Shown here one piece after another: positions 8,761 through 17,188 of a stretch of 64,000 bases of DNA (positions are counted from its first letter, which is position 1; every line of letters begins with the position of its first letter). The stretch spans positions 460,242 through 524,241 of the forward strand of contig NZ_LJJC01000015.1 of assembly GCF_001420715.1 (NCBI RefSeq), read 5' to 3'. The stretch comes from Heyndrickxia shackletonii. GTDB taxonomy: Bacteria; Bacillota; Bacilli; Bacillales; Bacillaceae_C. A model generated the notes under the pieces. That model had not been told where the DNA came from. It made no database searches and worked only from the letters and a program-made list of their open reading frames with translations. The translations under genes and the position numbers were made by a program.

Positions 8761-8915
8761 GAAAAGCGGAAGCGCTTTTCCCATCGGCGTATGGATTTCG
8801 TGGTTGCAGGCTCGAGATAAAGGAAACACAGTGAGGTAGTTCACGTACTGATGTTGAGTTATCGTAGGGAGGAGACGGAGAAATCCACTAGCCAATAAGC
8901 GCTGAAGCTAAACAA
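8761..8915. repeat. Dispersed repeat with conserved ends, copy 1
   Basis: Begins with GAAAAGCGGAAGCGC and ends with AAGCGCTGAAGCTAAACAA. The interior includes CTCGAGATAAAGGAAAC, GAGGTAGTTCACG and GGGAGGAGACGGAGAAATCC. It matches 48040-48195 over its whole length. A third locus at 55068 retains only the two ends joined together. Confidence 0.8.
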
Positions 8916-8919
8916 TGTA

Positions 8920-8957
8920 AAAAAGCAGCCAATTTTTTGATTTGGCTGCTTTTTTCA
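8920..8957. terminator. Bidirectional terminator between convergent genes
   Basis: AAAGCAGCCAA pairs with TTGGCTGCTTT around TTTTTTGAT. It is flanked by A and T runs, so it can serve both the lactonase gene and the dynamin-like gene that converge here. Confidence 0.8.
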
Positions 8958-8980
8958 TTATAAAAGGACATCCCGCCAAC

Positions 8981-11728
8981 CTAATAAATAGGCTGAACGT
9001 CTTTCCCAACATCTTTTATCCACTCATACTGTCTTAATCTGACCTCGAACAATGTGATTGGATCCTTGTAACTTTCCGGATTTGCACGTAAATTTTGCAG
9101 TGTATCATTTTGACTTTGAATTTTTTCATATGTTTCTGCTATTATCTGTTCAAAAACGGATAATGGATGATGGAAGAACATGGATATGTCTCGATCCAAT
9201 CCTTTTTCAAATAAGTCGAATTGCTGCAGGAATTTATTTGCAATAATAACAGCTACCTCATAGTAGTCTTCACTATCCACCATGCTTTTATATTTGTTAT
9301 AAAGCATGGACCTGTTTTGCTTCATTCCGCCAAACAGCTTCCCGGCACCTGTTAATAATAGCTGAGTCGGAGTATTTTTTGATAAAATATTTATTTTTTC
9401 CAGACGTACCGCATTGGTCATTCTGTCGGCGTCACGGCTCCAATCGTCGATTACACGGAAATCAAATTCCAATTTTAAACGATCTTCCCCATATAGACGA
9501 TTTAAACTTTCACACATTTCATCTAAATATTCCTTACATTGATTGAATTCACCATTAGTATTGGCAATCCATTTTTTCAAGAGCTCGTAATATTTAGGCA
9601 GAATATCATTGTGGAGATAGTCCTGCACACGATTATTCATTTCATCGTTCAGCTCACTGTGAAAATGACGGAAATCGCTGTCTTCTTTTATAAAGTCTGT
9701 GCAGCCTTTCAAAATGGTTGGAATGGTATTAATTACTTCATTCCTTATCTCCTCTTCCATCATTTGATATTCTGTTTGGATATGCTGAATTTTTTCCCCT
9801 TCCAGATCCTTCAGTTGATGGAGCGCTCCTGTTAACCTGCCGGCAATATCCTCATTCCAGCTGATGGAATTCACAATATCTGTTTCCATTTTTACCCGTC
9901 TTTCCAAAAGTTCCGTAATCAATTGACGAATCAAGAATAATAGTTTCTCTGTACGTCCTTGCTGAAGAGCTTCATGATCATTGTCAGCCTTTACAAATTC
10001 TGCCAATTGGTCTAATTGATCCCCGCTGTCATAGACGGAAGAGTACGGAAATACCTTCGCAGATGGAAAATATTCTGATAGACGCGACTCGGTTTCCTCG
10101 ATAATTCGATTAGCCTCATGTTCACCATATATCGTATCAATTTTATTTAATACGAAATAAATCGGGAGACTTGGAGCAAATTTTTGTATTTGCAATAGGA
10201 TGTCACATTCTTTATCTGTAAATGGTACACTTGCATTTAATACAAATATAAGGCTATCTGCTAACTGCAAATAATGGAAAAATTCGTTTCTTGTCTTTGC
10301 ATTTCCTTGAAAACTTGGAGAATCAATAAAAGCTATCCCATTTTTATAGAAAAAGTCGCAAGGTAAACCAAATTCGATTACCTTTGTATGGAGCTGAGAA
10401 GCTGTTATTTGCTGAAAATCAGAAATATCCTCCACTCGTTTGATGGTTGTATCTGTAATCTCGTGAATATCTACTGCATCACTATCTTTAAAAACAACAA
10501 TCGAGGAGGTAGATGGTTTCAAAATATTTTCGCCAAGAACGGAATTAATAAAGGATGATTTTCCATTTCCGGTTGGTCCCGCTATCATCAGATGCTGAAC
10601 GTTACTATCCATCAATTGTTGAACCATCCATTTCATTTTTTGTCCAACTTCCAACTCATGACTTCTAGCCCATTCAGCTATAGAGTTATATAGCTTTAAA
10701 CAATACGATAAAACATTATCAAGTTTTTCTGTATGACAAATATTGTACTCAGCATCACTGATTACTCCTAAATCTATGCTGGAAGGAAACATTTCACTCC
10801 ATGCTAAAATGGCGGAAGCAGCAAAAATTTTGTCAGTTGCAACTGATACCCTTTGCCAATTTGTTAAATGGTCAGGAATAATAGTTGATATTTCTTTTAT
10901 ATAATAATTTCCTTCAATTAAATCAACATAAGCTTCTTTATATAAAGAAGAAATTACTGCATTTTTATGGATTTCCATTTCAGAAAGTACATGATTAAGC
11001 ACCTTTAGCCACTCTAAATAACTATCTCCCTTTTTAAAGCTTTTCCAAAGGGATGCAACTGTTTGCTCAAAGCATTTTAGATCGACTTGGTGAACGGATT
11101 TAATGAAATCCTTGAAATACTCTGGCTTGTAGGTTTTTGTCCAACCTTTTTCCACATATTCACCCACGAATTGGAACCATTCTAAAGAGTCCGTACGCAT
11201 CGCTTCATTTACTGCAAGCTCCACAGCATCCTGTACTTTTTCTTGCTCTTCATAAAACCTTCGAGCAATTTCTGTTACATTTGGATAGTCAGGATTTAAT
11301 GAAACCACTTCCTTCAGTACTTTGTCCGCCTTGTCAATATTTCCTTGATCCATGTACAAAGAAAATAATTGCAGGGAAACCTCCGCATGAAGGGTTGGTG
11401 ATGGTGATTCCGGTTGAATGGAAAGATATATTTCCTCCGCATCCTTAACTAAACCTAGCTCTAAATAAGCATCGGCCATATTTTTTCTAGCCCACGGCTG
11501 CAGTTCATTATGAATGTTTTCCCATTTAAAAATTGCTGCTTCAAAATCTTTATACTGAAAATACACTTCACCTTGGGCATATCGAATAAAAGAGAGGTCA
11601 GGAAGATCGTTTTGCTGTTCCAATAAATAAGCGTCTCCCAGAACCTGAATAGGATGTTTTCCCTCCTGCCCGTTCATATAGGTTACTTTGTAATACGTTT
11701 TGTTAATTAATTGTTCCTCTAATGTCAT
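8981..11728 (-). CDS. TPR-containing dynamin-like GTPase
   Basis: About 915 residues. The N-terminal third looks like TPR/helical repeats (EVYFQYKDFEAAIFKWENIH, ADAYLELGLVKDAEEIYLSI, LFSLYMDQGNIDKADKVLKEV). A dynamin-type GTPase follows: P-loop GPTGNGKSS near residue 385, G3 DSPSFQG near 468 (a variant of DxPG), and G4 NKID near 527. The C-terminal half is helical with a coiled-coil look and no obvious transmembrane helix. Bacterial dynamin-like proteins remodel membranes, and some act in phage or toxin stress. The ATG at 11728 is preferred because CCGGGGG lies just upstream; an in-frame ATG at 11764 has poorer context. It is monocistronic, and no known defence partner is adjacent. Confidence 0.8.
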   Translation of the reverse strand: MTLEEQLINKTYYKVTYMNGQEGKHPIQVLGDAYLLEQQNDLPDLSFIRYAQGEVYFQYKDFEAAIFKWENIHNELQPWARKNMADAYLELGLVKDAEEIYLSIQPESPSPTLHAEVSLQLFSLYMDQGNIDKADKVLKEVVSLNPDYPNVTEIARRFYEEQEKVQDAVELAVNEAMRTDSLEWFQFVGEYVEKGWTKTYKPEYFKDFIKSVHQVDLKCFEQTVASLWKSFKKGDSYLEWLKVLNHVLSEMEIHKNAVISSLYKEAYVDLIEGNYYIKEISTIIPDHLTNWQRVSVATDKIFAASAILAWSEMFPSSIDLGVISDAEYNICHTEKLDNVLSYCLKLYNSIAEWARSHELEVGQKMKWMVQQLMDSNVQHLMIAGPTGNGKSSFINSVLGENILKPSTSSIVVFKDSDAVDIHEITDTTIKRVEDISDFQQITASQLHTKVIEFGLPCDFFYKNGIAFIDSPSFQGNAKTRNEFFHYLQLADSLIFVLNASVPFTDKECDILLQIQKFAPSLPIYFVLNKIDTIYGEHEANRIIEETESRLSEYFPSAKVFPYSSVYDSGDQLDQLAEFVKADNDHEALQQGRTEKLLFLIRQLITELLERRVKMETDIVNSISWNEDIAGRLTGALHQLKDLEGEKIQHIQTEYQMMEEEIRNEVINTIPTILKGCTDFIKEDSDFRHFHSELNDEMNNRVQDYLHNDILPKYYELLKKWIANTNGEFNQCKEYLDEMCESLNRLYGEDRLKLEFDFRVIDDWSRDADRMTNAVRLEKINILSKNTPTQLLLTGAGKLFGGMKQNRSMLYNKYKSMVDSEDYYEVAVIIANKFLQQFDLFEKGLDRDISMFFHHPLSVFEQIIAETYEKIQSQNDTLQNLRANPESYKDPITLFEVRLRQYEWIKDVGKDVQPIY

Positions 11729-12198
11729 TTTTGAACCCCCGGTGTCATTAGTTAGGATTTTCATAGCAATTATTTGATTTTCACATCCTCGTTAAAATAC
11801 CCCTATACATGTTAGATAGGGCAACTTTCCAAAAAAGCAAGCCATTCTAAAGTTGTATAAGGACAATATTACTAAGGTATTATGAAGCATCAAAGTATGA
11901 AAAGAGCCTTTATTTAAGTCTTAAATGCAAAAGAGTATTTATATAGACTTCTCCAATTCTATCTTATTATTGTAACAAAGTCCTATATGCGATAAATTTC
12001 ATTTTCCTTTCAATTGTACTACAGAAATGTGTCGGTTTTATAACATTGTAGAAATCTGCTAGTTAAAGACTAATCTGGTTAAATTAAATTATCTGATAAA
12101 AAACTTATACTTTTTATTAAGGGGCACCGTTTCATTTTTGCTGAAACTTTCTTAATGTGAATACGTAAGTAAATGAGAACATAAGTGAGGTGTTTGAT
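11729..12198. other. Intergenic region between divergent genes
   Basis: This 470-base AT-rich gap separates the dynamin-like gene from a small membrane protein gene. I find no RNA gene, repeat or small ORF with a credible ribosome binding site, apart from GAGGTG at 12187-12192 for the next gene. Confidence 0.45.
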
Positions 12199-12372
12199 AT
12201 GTTTATGACGGACTATTTGTCTGTGGTTATAGTTTACTTATTGGTTGTTTTATTTTTTATTTCCTTTGGATTATTCATCAGAAGACTTTTAAAGAATCAT
12301 GAAATTAAAATGGAGCAGCTTCGGAGAATAGAGGAAAAACTGGATAAGATTTTGGTAAATCAGGAGAAGTGA
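12199..12372 (+). CDS. Small membrane protein, DUF4083-like
   Basis: A 57-residue protein with one transmembrane helix (about residues 6-26, YLSVVIVYLLVVLFFISFGLF). A basic stretch RRLLK follows, then an amphipathic C-terminal helix with heptad pattern (MEQLRRIEEKLDKILVNQE). This architecture matches the small Bacillus DUF4083 proteins. I chose ATG 12199, seven bases after GAGGTG; an upstream GTG at 12190 lies inside that site. No function is known. Confidence 0.7.
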   Translation: MFMTDYLSVVIVYLLVVLFFISFGLFIRRLLKNHEIKMEQLRRIEEKLDKILVNQEK

Positions 12373-12406
12373 AGAGCGGGACAAGGGACCTGCCCCTCCA
12401 TCCCAC

Positions 12407-12802
12407 TTATCTTTGATAGTTTAATTCCCAATGAATACCGTATTTGTCGGTTACTTTTCCATAAAGGGCATTCCAAAATGTATCTTGGAGTTCCATTGTC
12501 ACTTTTCCTTCTTTTGATAGCTCATCATAAACCTTTCGCAACTCTTCTTCTCTATCAAAATCAAGCCCCATGATAATATTGGTTCCTTTTACAGGCTCGT
12601 TTCCAAAGATGTCATTAAAGTAAATAACATAATGTTCGTTTAAATGTAGTTCGGCATGAATGTATTTTCCCTCGTGCCCTTTAAACATTTCAACACCGTC
12701 TGCAAGCTGAACATTTTTAATTTCTCCATTTAGCACTTGAGCATAAAATTCAATTGCTTCCTTGCAATTTTCAATATTAAGGCGGGTATATACTTTTTTC
12801 AT
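12407..12802 (-). CDS. VOC-family protein, PhnB-like
   Basis: A 131-residue protein of the vicinal-oxygen-chelate (glyoxalase/bleomycin resistance) fold. The N-terminal YTRLNIENCKEAIEFYAQVLNGEI module, a central IHAELHLNEHYVIYFND strand pair and the closing DKYGIHWELNY are typical of PhnB/YjdN-type proteins. Members bind a metal and diverse small molecules, and the substrate cannot be deduced. The ATG at 12802 lies seven bases from GGGGAGG. It converges with the small membrane protein gene. Confidence 0.78.
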   Translation of the reverse strand: MKKVYTRLNIENCKEAIEFYAQVLNGEIKNVQLADGVEMFKGHEGKYIHAELHLNEHYVIYFNDIFGNEPVKGTNIIMGLDFDREEELRKVYDELSKEGKVTMELQDTFWNALYGKVTDKYGIHWELNYQR

Positions 12803-12938
12803 AAACAAACCTCCCCGTTTTTTTGAATTGGTATGTAAGCGGCAATTCCTGCTAAGAATTGTTATGGAAATTATATAGTTTTTTTATGTTGAAAACAAAG
12901 CATTCCTTTTATTATATTGAAAAAGGAGGGATGGACGA

Positions 12939-13451
12939 ATGGAGAAAAAAGTGGCTGCTTTTATTTGTGCACAGGTGGATGATTGTATGATGAACAATCA
13001 AACGTCTTATGATATTGTGAAAATGAATATTGTGAATGGTACTATCAACGGATTCCATCAGTGGACGAATGGAAAACCTATTATTGCCGGTTATCATTTC
13101 TCTAAGCCAGAGGAATCAGGTTATTACTTATTATTTATAGATTGGCATCGAAATAACCGTTATTACTTGGTTATTTATCCACAAAACAAGTCTACGACTT
13201 TAGCAGAGATGCAGAATATTATCGAACAGGATGATGGTAAAGAGGTTATAACTTGGAAGTATAATCCACTGAAACGGGATGGGAAAAACCAAGAAAGAAA
13301 AGCCTATTTTAAACAACTTTTTGGTTCAACCCACATCCATATTCCTATTCCAACATCCCGTTATGAAGTGGAAACATTTTTTGATCAGCTAATATCATTA
13401 TGCCAAAAAAGAATCAAGGCGGATCGAATAGTAGATGTTTTTAAGGAGTGA
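12939..13451 (+). CDS. Uncharacterised soluble protein
   Basis: A 170-residue protein with no signal peptide or transmembrane segment and no domain I recognise. The centre is rich in aromatic residues (YYLLFIDWHRNNRYYLVIYP), suggesting a beta-sheet core. The C-terminal 40 residues look helical. A strong AAGGAGGGATGG site precedes the ATG, supporting real expression. It is a single gene with trpS convergent downstream. I assign no function. Confidence 0.6.
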   Translation: MEKKVAAFICAQVDDCMMNNQTSYDIVKMNIVNGTINGFHQWTNGKPIIAGYHFSKPEESGYYLLFIDWHRNNRYYLVIYPQNKSTTLAEMQNIIEQDDGKEVITWKYNPLKRDGKNQERKAYFKQLFGSTHIHIPIPTSRYEVETFFDQLISLCQKRIKADRIVDVFKE

Positions 13452-13583
13452 ATAATATTCACAAATCTTTCCGATGATATTACGGCTACTAAATTTAACA
13501 AACTGCCAAACTTTGACAAGACTACGTACTGTGATGGTACAAATCATGGAAAAGATTTTTAATCTAATTTTATAAAATAAAAA

Positions 13584-13627
13584 TTGGCGGGTTCGATTTA
13601 CATATTAAGCAACATCGACCCGCTTTG
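13584..13627 (-). terminator. trpS terminator
   Basis: On the minus strand GCGGGTCGAT pairs with ATCGAACCCGC and is followed by an AT-rich tail with a T run, about 10 bases after the trpS stop codon. Confidence 0.75.
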
Positions 13628-13636
13628 ATGGAAATC

Positions 13637-14632
13637 TTAATTCATTAAACCAATTTTTCTGCGTATTTCTTTCATAAATGGAATACTTTTTTGCCTTGCT
13701 TGTTCTGCACCGGACAACAGTATTTCATTTACCTTTTTTGGATTTGCCATTAGTTCATGATATTTTTCACGCGGTTCTTCTAAATAGGAATTCATGACAT
13801 CAAATAGTTCTTTCTTAGCATCTCCCCAGCCGATTCCATTTGCATAGGCTTCTTTTAGCTTTTGGATTTTTTCAGGGGATGCAAATTCCTTATAAAGCTC
13901 GAATATAATCGATTGATTTGGATCCTTAGGCTCATTCGGCGGAGTAGAATCCGTTTTGATTTTTTTTATTAATTTATATAATGTATCAGCATCTTCAAAC
14001 AAAGGAATGGTGTTGTTATAGCTCTTGCTCATTTTTCTGCCATCAAGCCCCGGCAAAACGGCTGTTTCTTCTTCCACTTTAAATTCAGGTAATGTGAATG
14101 TCTCTCCATAATTTTTATTAAAATATTCCGCGATATCACGTGCGATTTCTACATGCTGAATTTGGTCTTTTCCAACAGGGACAATATCTGTATGAAACAT
14201 TAAGATGTCCGCAGCCATTAGAATTGGGTATGTGAAGAGCCCCATATTTACGCCGTCATCGCTTTCTTTGCCTGCTTGCTTATTTTGATCTACCAGCGAT
14301 TTATAGGCATGGGCACGATTCATTAGTCCTTTTGGTGAAAAGCATGCTAATACCCATGAAAGCTCAAAAATCTCTGGAATATCAGATTGACGGTAAAAAA
14401 TAACCTTCTCCGGATCAAGTCCGAGCGCTAACCATGCGGATGCCACACCTGTAGATAGTTTTTGCATTTCCTCTGCATTTTGCGTTTTCGTTAAACCATG
14501 GTAGTCTGCAACAAAATAAATCGGCTGATAATCTGGATTTAATGCCAATTGCAATGCTGGCTTAATTGCCCCGATATAATTTCCTAAATGAATCTTTCCC
14601 GTTGGTTTTACGCCTGTTAATACTGTCTTCAT
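13637..14632 (-). CDS. trpS: Tryptophanyl-tRNA synthetase
   Basis: A 331-residue class I aminoacyl-tRNA synthetase that charges tRNA-Trp. The HIGH-equivalent is KIHLGNYIG near residues 10-18 and the KMSKS loop is GRKMSKSYN near 193-201. The Trp-pocket region includes YFVADYH, PILMAADIL and VGKDQIQHVE. Length equals the usual B. subtilis enzyme. ATG 14632 is preferred to the upstream candidate at 14662 because AGGAGGATATATA lies directly before it and the protein then begins MKTVLTGVKPTG as in relatives. Expression should be controlled by the T-box leader immediately upstream. Confidence 0.96.
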   Translation of the reverse strand: MKTVLTGVKPTGKIHLGNYIGAIKPALQLALNPDYQPIYFVADYHGLTKTQNAEEMQKLSTGVASAWLALGLDPEKVIFYRQSDIPEIFELSWVLACFSPKGLMNRAHAYKSLVDQNKQAGKESDDGVNMGLFTYPILMAADILMFHTDIVPVGKDQIQHVEIARDIAEYFNKNYGETFTLPEFKVEEETAVLPGLDGRKMSKSYNNTIPLFEDADTLYKLIKKIKTDSTPPNEPKDPNQSIIFELYKEFASPEKIQKLKEAYANGIGWGDAKKELFDVMNSYLEEPREKYHELMANPKKVNEILLSGAEQARQKSIPFMKEIRRKIGLMN

Positions 14633-14661
14633 TATATATCCTCCTATCTTTTCAAAACACA

Positions 14662-14935
14662 AAAAGGGCCCCCCTATCCTAAAAAGGACGGGAAGCCCGT
14701 GGTGCCACCTTAATTCGCTTACCTTCTAAAGTAAGCGCACTTTACCGCACGGAAATATTATTTCGATGCGTTGTCTCTTTTAACGGTAAGACCGATCCGC
14801 CCAACCTACTATTATTTCAGTTAGGAAGCTCAGAAGCCCATTCAGCAAAAGTCACACACTGATTTTCACCAGCCATCAGCTCTCTTAAGTGTTTCTCAAG
14901 CTTACTCTTCTTCATCATTGCTCTACATTATACTA
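14662..14935 (-). promoter_or_regulatory. T-box riboswitch (Trp) of trpS
   Basis: On the minus strand the leader holds the T-box core AAGGTGGCACCACGGG (complement of about 14695-14711). A terminator stem GGGCTTCCC / GGGGGGCCC plus a T run lies near 14664-14695. A specifier-loop candidate UGG is at 14840-14838, inside GCTGAATGGGC. UGG is the Trp codon, which agrees with the downstream trpS. Uncharged tRNA-Trp would pair with UGG and the T-box and favour the antiterminator. Confidence 0.93.
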
Positions 14936-14961
14936 ATTATTATATAGAATAAATTTGTAAA

Positions 14962-15774
14962 TTACAATACCTCTCCATTCGCATCTACCAAGTCATTGCA
15001 ATGTTGAATAAGAAAGGATAAAAAGTTTACTGCATCCGAAATTCTTTCTTCGTTGGATTGGTAGCTGCTTACCTCGGATTTTTCACGAATTCTGATTGCT
15101 TCTTGGATAATATTATTCCATTCTTTCGGAAGGTGGTTCAGTGCATATTTGCCGGCCCCTAGTTTTGAAATAATTTCATGCTCTTTTATCGTGTAAAATT
15201 GCCTTAACACTCCAAGAACAGCCCATTCAATTTCCGCTTCAATGAGCTCGTCTGGAATCGCGGAGAAATCAAAAGTTCTATAATTCCTCACTCGATTTTT
15301 CCAATAAGAATTCATGTTAGCATGAACATACTTAATGAAGTCCTCTGGCTCTACGCCAATTTTCAGCTGATCAATAGCAGGGCCAATAATTCTAATTCCA
15401 GAATGTTTTAAAACCCACCATGTAATAGGGTTTTGATTAAAAGCACCAGTTGCATGCATTATTCCGCCATTGTAAAAGGGAGTAGAGCCCGTTTCTGTAT
15501 TCTTACCGATTTCATTCAGCTGGAGATACATACCATCTAATTCCGGTTTCGGATACCTCATTGCAATTATTTGATGAATTTTTTCTAATGTTTGAATTTC
15601 CTCTTGCAATAATGGACGTTTGGTTATCGTTAAAAAATCTACATCACTGGAATCATCAAAGGCATTCAGCGCGATGGAACCATGGAGATAGACTCCCTCT
15701 ATCGTGTTAGGCAGTTTTTCATAAAGCAGTTCAGCGTAATCCTTTATCAAGTTGTTTACGATTATCGGTATCAT
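14962..15774 (-). CDS. Nucleotidyltransferase, aminoglycoside adenylyltransferase-like (DUF4111 type)
   Basis: A 270-residue protein with the minimal nucleotidyltransferase motif GSIALNAFDDSSDVDFLTI (about residues 32-50), whose two Asp residues bind magnesium. The C-terminal half (EWAVLGVLRQFYTIKEHEIISKLGAGKYAL, LPKEWNNIIQEA) resembles the helical domain of ANT(3'')/(9)-type streptomycin/spectinomycin adenylyltransferases. Chromosomal relatives in Bacillus are often of unknown substrate, so resistance is not implied. Its start overlaps the stop of the upstream GNAT gene by 4 bases, and AAGGAGG lies within that gene, so translation is probably coupled. Confidence 0.78.
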   Translation of the reverse strand: MIPIIVNNLIKDYAELLYEKLPNTIEGVYLHGSIALNAFDDSSDVDFLTITKRPLLQEEIQTLEKIHQIIAMRYPKPELDGMYLQLNEIGKNTETGSTPFYNGGIMHATGAFNQNPITWWVLKHSGIRIIGPAIDQLKIGVEPEDFIKYVHANMNSYWKNRVRNYRTFDFSAIPDELIEAEIEWAVLGVLRQFYTIKEHEIISKLGAGKYALNHLPKEWNNIIQEAIRIREKSEVSSYQSNEERISDAVNFLSFLIQHCNDLVDANGEVL

Positions 15775-16724
15775 AGAACCTCCTTCATAGGATTTATTTC
15801 ATAATAGTAATGAATCATTCTGTTATCCATTGTAAAACCTGATTTTTCATATAGGTTAATCGCTGAGGTGGGATTATTGGCATCTACGGATAAGCGAATC
15901 TGCTGGATATTATGTGCCACCATTCTCTTGATCACCTCATGAAGCAATGCTTTTCCAATCCCTTGCCCTTGATAAGATGGACGAACAGCTAACGTAGAAA
16001 TGACGGCATGCTGTGGTTCTTCTTCTCGTCCACAAATGAAGCCAATGGGATCATTATTTTCATTCTTGCAAAGAATATAGTAATCTGGTGAAAATTCTAA
16101 ACTATTAAATTCGTAGATAACATTTTCCGGATTCATCCCGTCGTTATTTTTTCGCCATGAGAAGGCTTCATTGTCTATCTTGGCCCAGTCCTTAGCATCT
16201 CTATGTGTTGGAGTAAAAAAATGATACCCATTTGGCAAAATAGGTTGTTTTGGAGCTGAATTGGATTTTGTCCATTTATAAGAATACAGGTCCGTATTCT
16301 TCTCCAATCCAAATTTCTCTGCTAACTCGTTCTGACCGGCCTGATTCACTGTAACCATTTGATTATAAATAATTTTCTTTTTTTCCTGCGCCGCACGCTG
16401 GTTTAAATATTTTAACGTATTCTTAAGGAGCAAAGAACCAATCCCTTTTCTTCTATGCTGATGATGGACGGTTCCATAGCTATACACATTAATATACTCA
16501 TCACTTCTTACAAAACATAAAGATTGATAGGCAATAACTTGGTCCCCATTCCATCCAACAAATGTATTTTCCCTGATTTCCTCTCCAGGCTCGTCTAAAA
16601 ACTGGTTGAATTCTTCGATCGTTGTAGTTGCTTTTGTTTGAAGATGTTCGGCATTTTCATTTAGCAGTTGAACGATTTTATCAGTATCTTCGTTTTGAAA
16701 TAACCTAATGCTTGTGGCAGTCAT
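15771..16724 (-). CDS. Tandem GNAT-fold acetyltransferase
   Basis: A 317-residue protein with two GNAT domains. The first (about residues 1-145) includes HRRKGIGSLLLKNTLKYL, a pyrophosphate-binding RxxGxG/A motif. The second (about 165-310) has the strong signature ISTLAVRPSYQGQGIGKALLHEVIKRMV and ends with LYEKSGF. GNAT proteins transfer acyl groups from acyl-CoA to amines; tandem members include mycothiol synthase-like and antibiotic-modifying enzymes. It is the first gene of a two-gene operon with the nucleotidyltransferase. The substrate is unknown. Confidence 0.82.
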   Translation of the reverse strand: MTATSIRLFQNEDTDKIVQLLNENAEHLQTKATTTIEEFNQFLDEPGEEIRENTFVGWNGDQVIAYQSLCFVRSDEYINVYSYGTVHHQHRRKGIGSLLLKNTLKYLNQRAAQEKKKIIYNQMVTVNQAGQNELAEKFGLEKNTDLYSYKWTKSNSAPKQPILPNGYHFFTPTHRDAKDWAKIDNEAFSWRKNNDGMNPENVIYEFNSLEFSPDYYILCKNENNDPIGFICGREEEPQHAVISTLAVRPSYQGQGIGKALLHEVIKRMVAHNIQQIRLSVDANNPTSAINLYEKSGFTMDNRMIHYYYEINPMKEVL

Positions 16725-16811
16725 TCATCATTCATCTCTCTCGGTCTATAAATTTTAGAATATACTGATATTCTAGCGTACTTGTTTATTCATTTCTATA
16801 ATTCTCCAGTT

Positions 16812-17080
16812 TATTTATTTGTTCCCTGTTTTTAAGTTAATGTGACCCTTAGGCTAGTTTATGTGACCTCTTTTCTCCTGAATGGGACCCCTTCTCCTTT
16901 TAATGTTCCCTATTCATTTTTTCGCTCCCTGTTGCGAAATTCATGCTACCCTTTTACTAGTTTATGTGACCCTTTTTCTTCTGAATGAGACCGCTCTCCT
17001 TTTTATGTTCCCCGTTCATTTTTCCGCTCCCTGTTTCGAAATTAATCCTGCCTTTTCCCTCGTTTATGTGACCAGTTCAC
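16812..17080. repeat. Degenerate tandem repeat, about 102-bp period
   Basis: The unit beginning CTAGTTTATGTGACC at 16854 recurs at 16957 (103 bases later) and begins again near 17060. A partial unit precedes it from about 16812. Each unit holds four sub-motifs about 20 bases apart: TTTATGTGACC, CTGAATGRGACC, TTATGTTCCC and TTTTYCGCTCCCTGTT. No frame is conserved between units. Confidence 0.75.
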
Positions 17081-17188
17081 AATTTGTATGTACCCCTTTA
17101 ATTATTTTTTCACGACTTTTTTTATTGTTCCGACGCACTATCTTCTCGTATAATTTCTTTAACAGTTGAACACAAAGGGTGGGAAGGC

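Noticed and set aside
14662-14935. The structured leader before trpS was considered as a novel RNA.
   Set aside because: It contains the exact T-box core, a UGG specifier and a terminator, so it is a standard Trp T-box.
14962-15774. Aminoglycoside resistance gene.
   Set aside because: The nucleotidyltransferase core is present, but chromosomal relatives have unproven substrates and there is no resistance context.
16882-17169. A 95-codon reading frame in the tandem repeat block.
   Set aside because: It is produced by the repeat itself and the frame is not kept between units.
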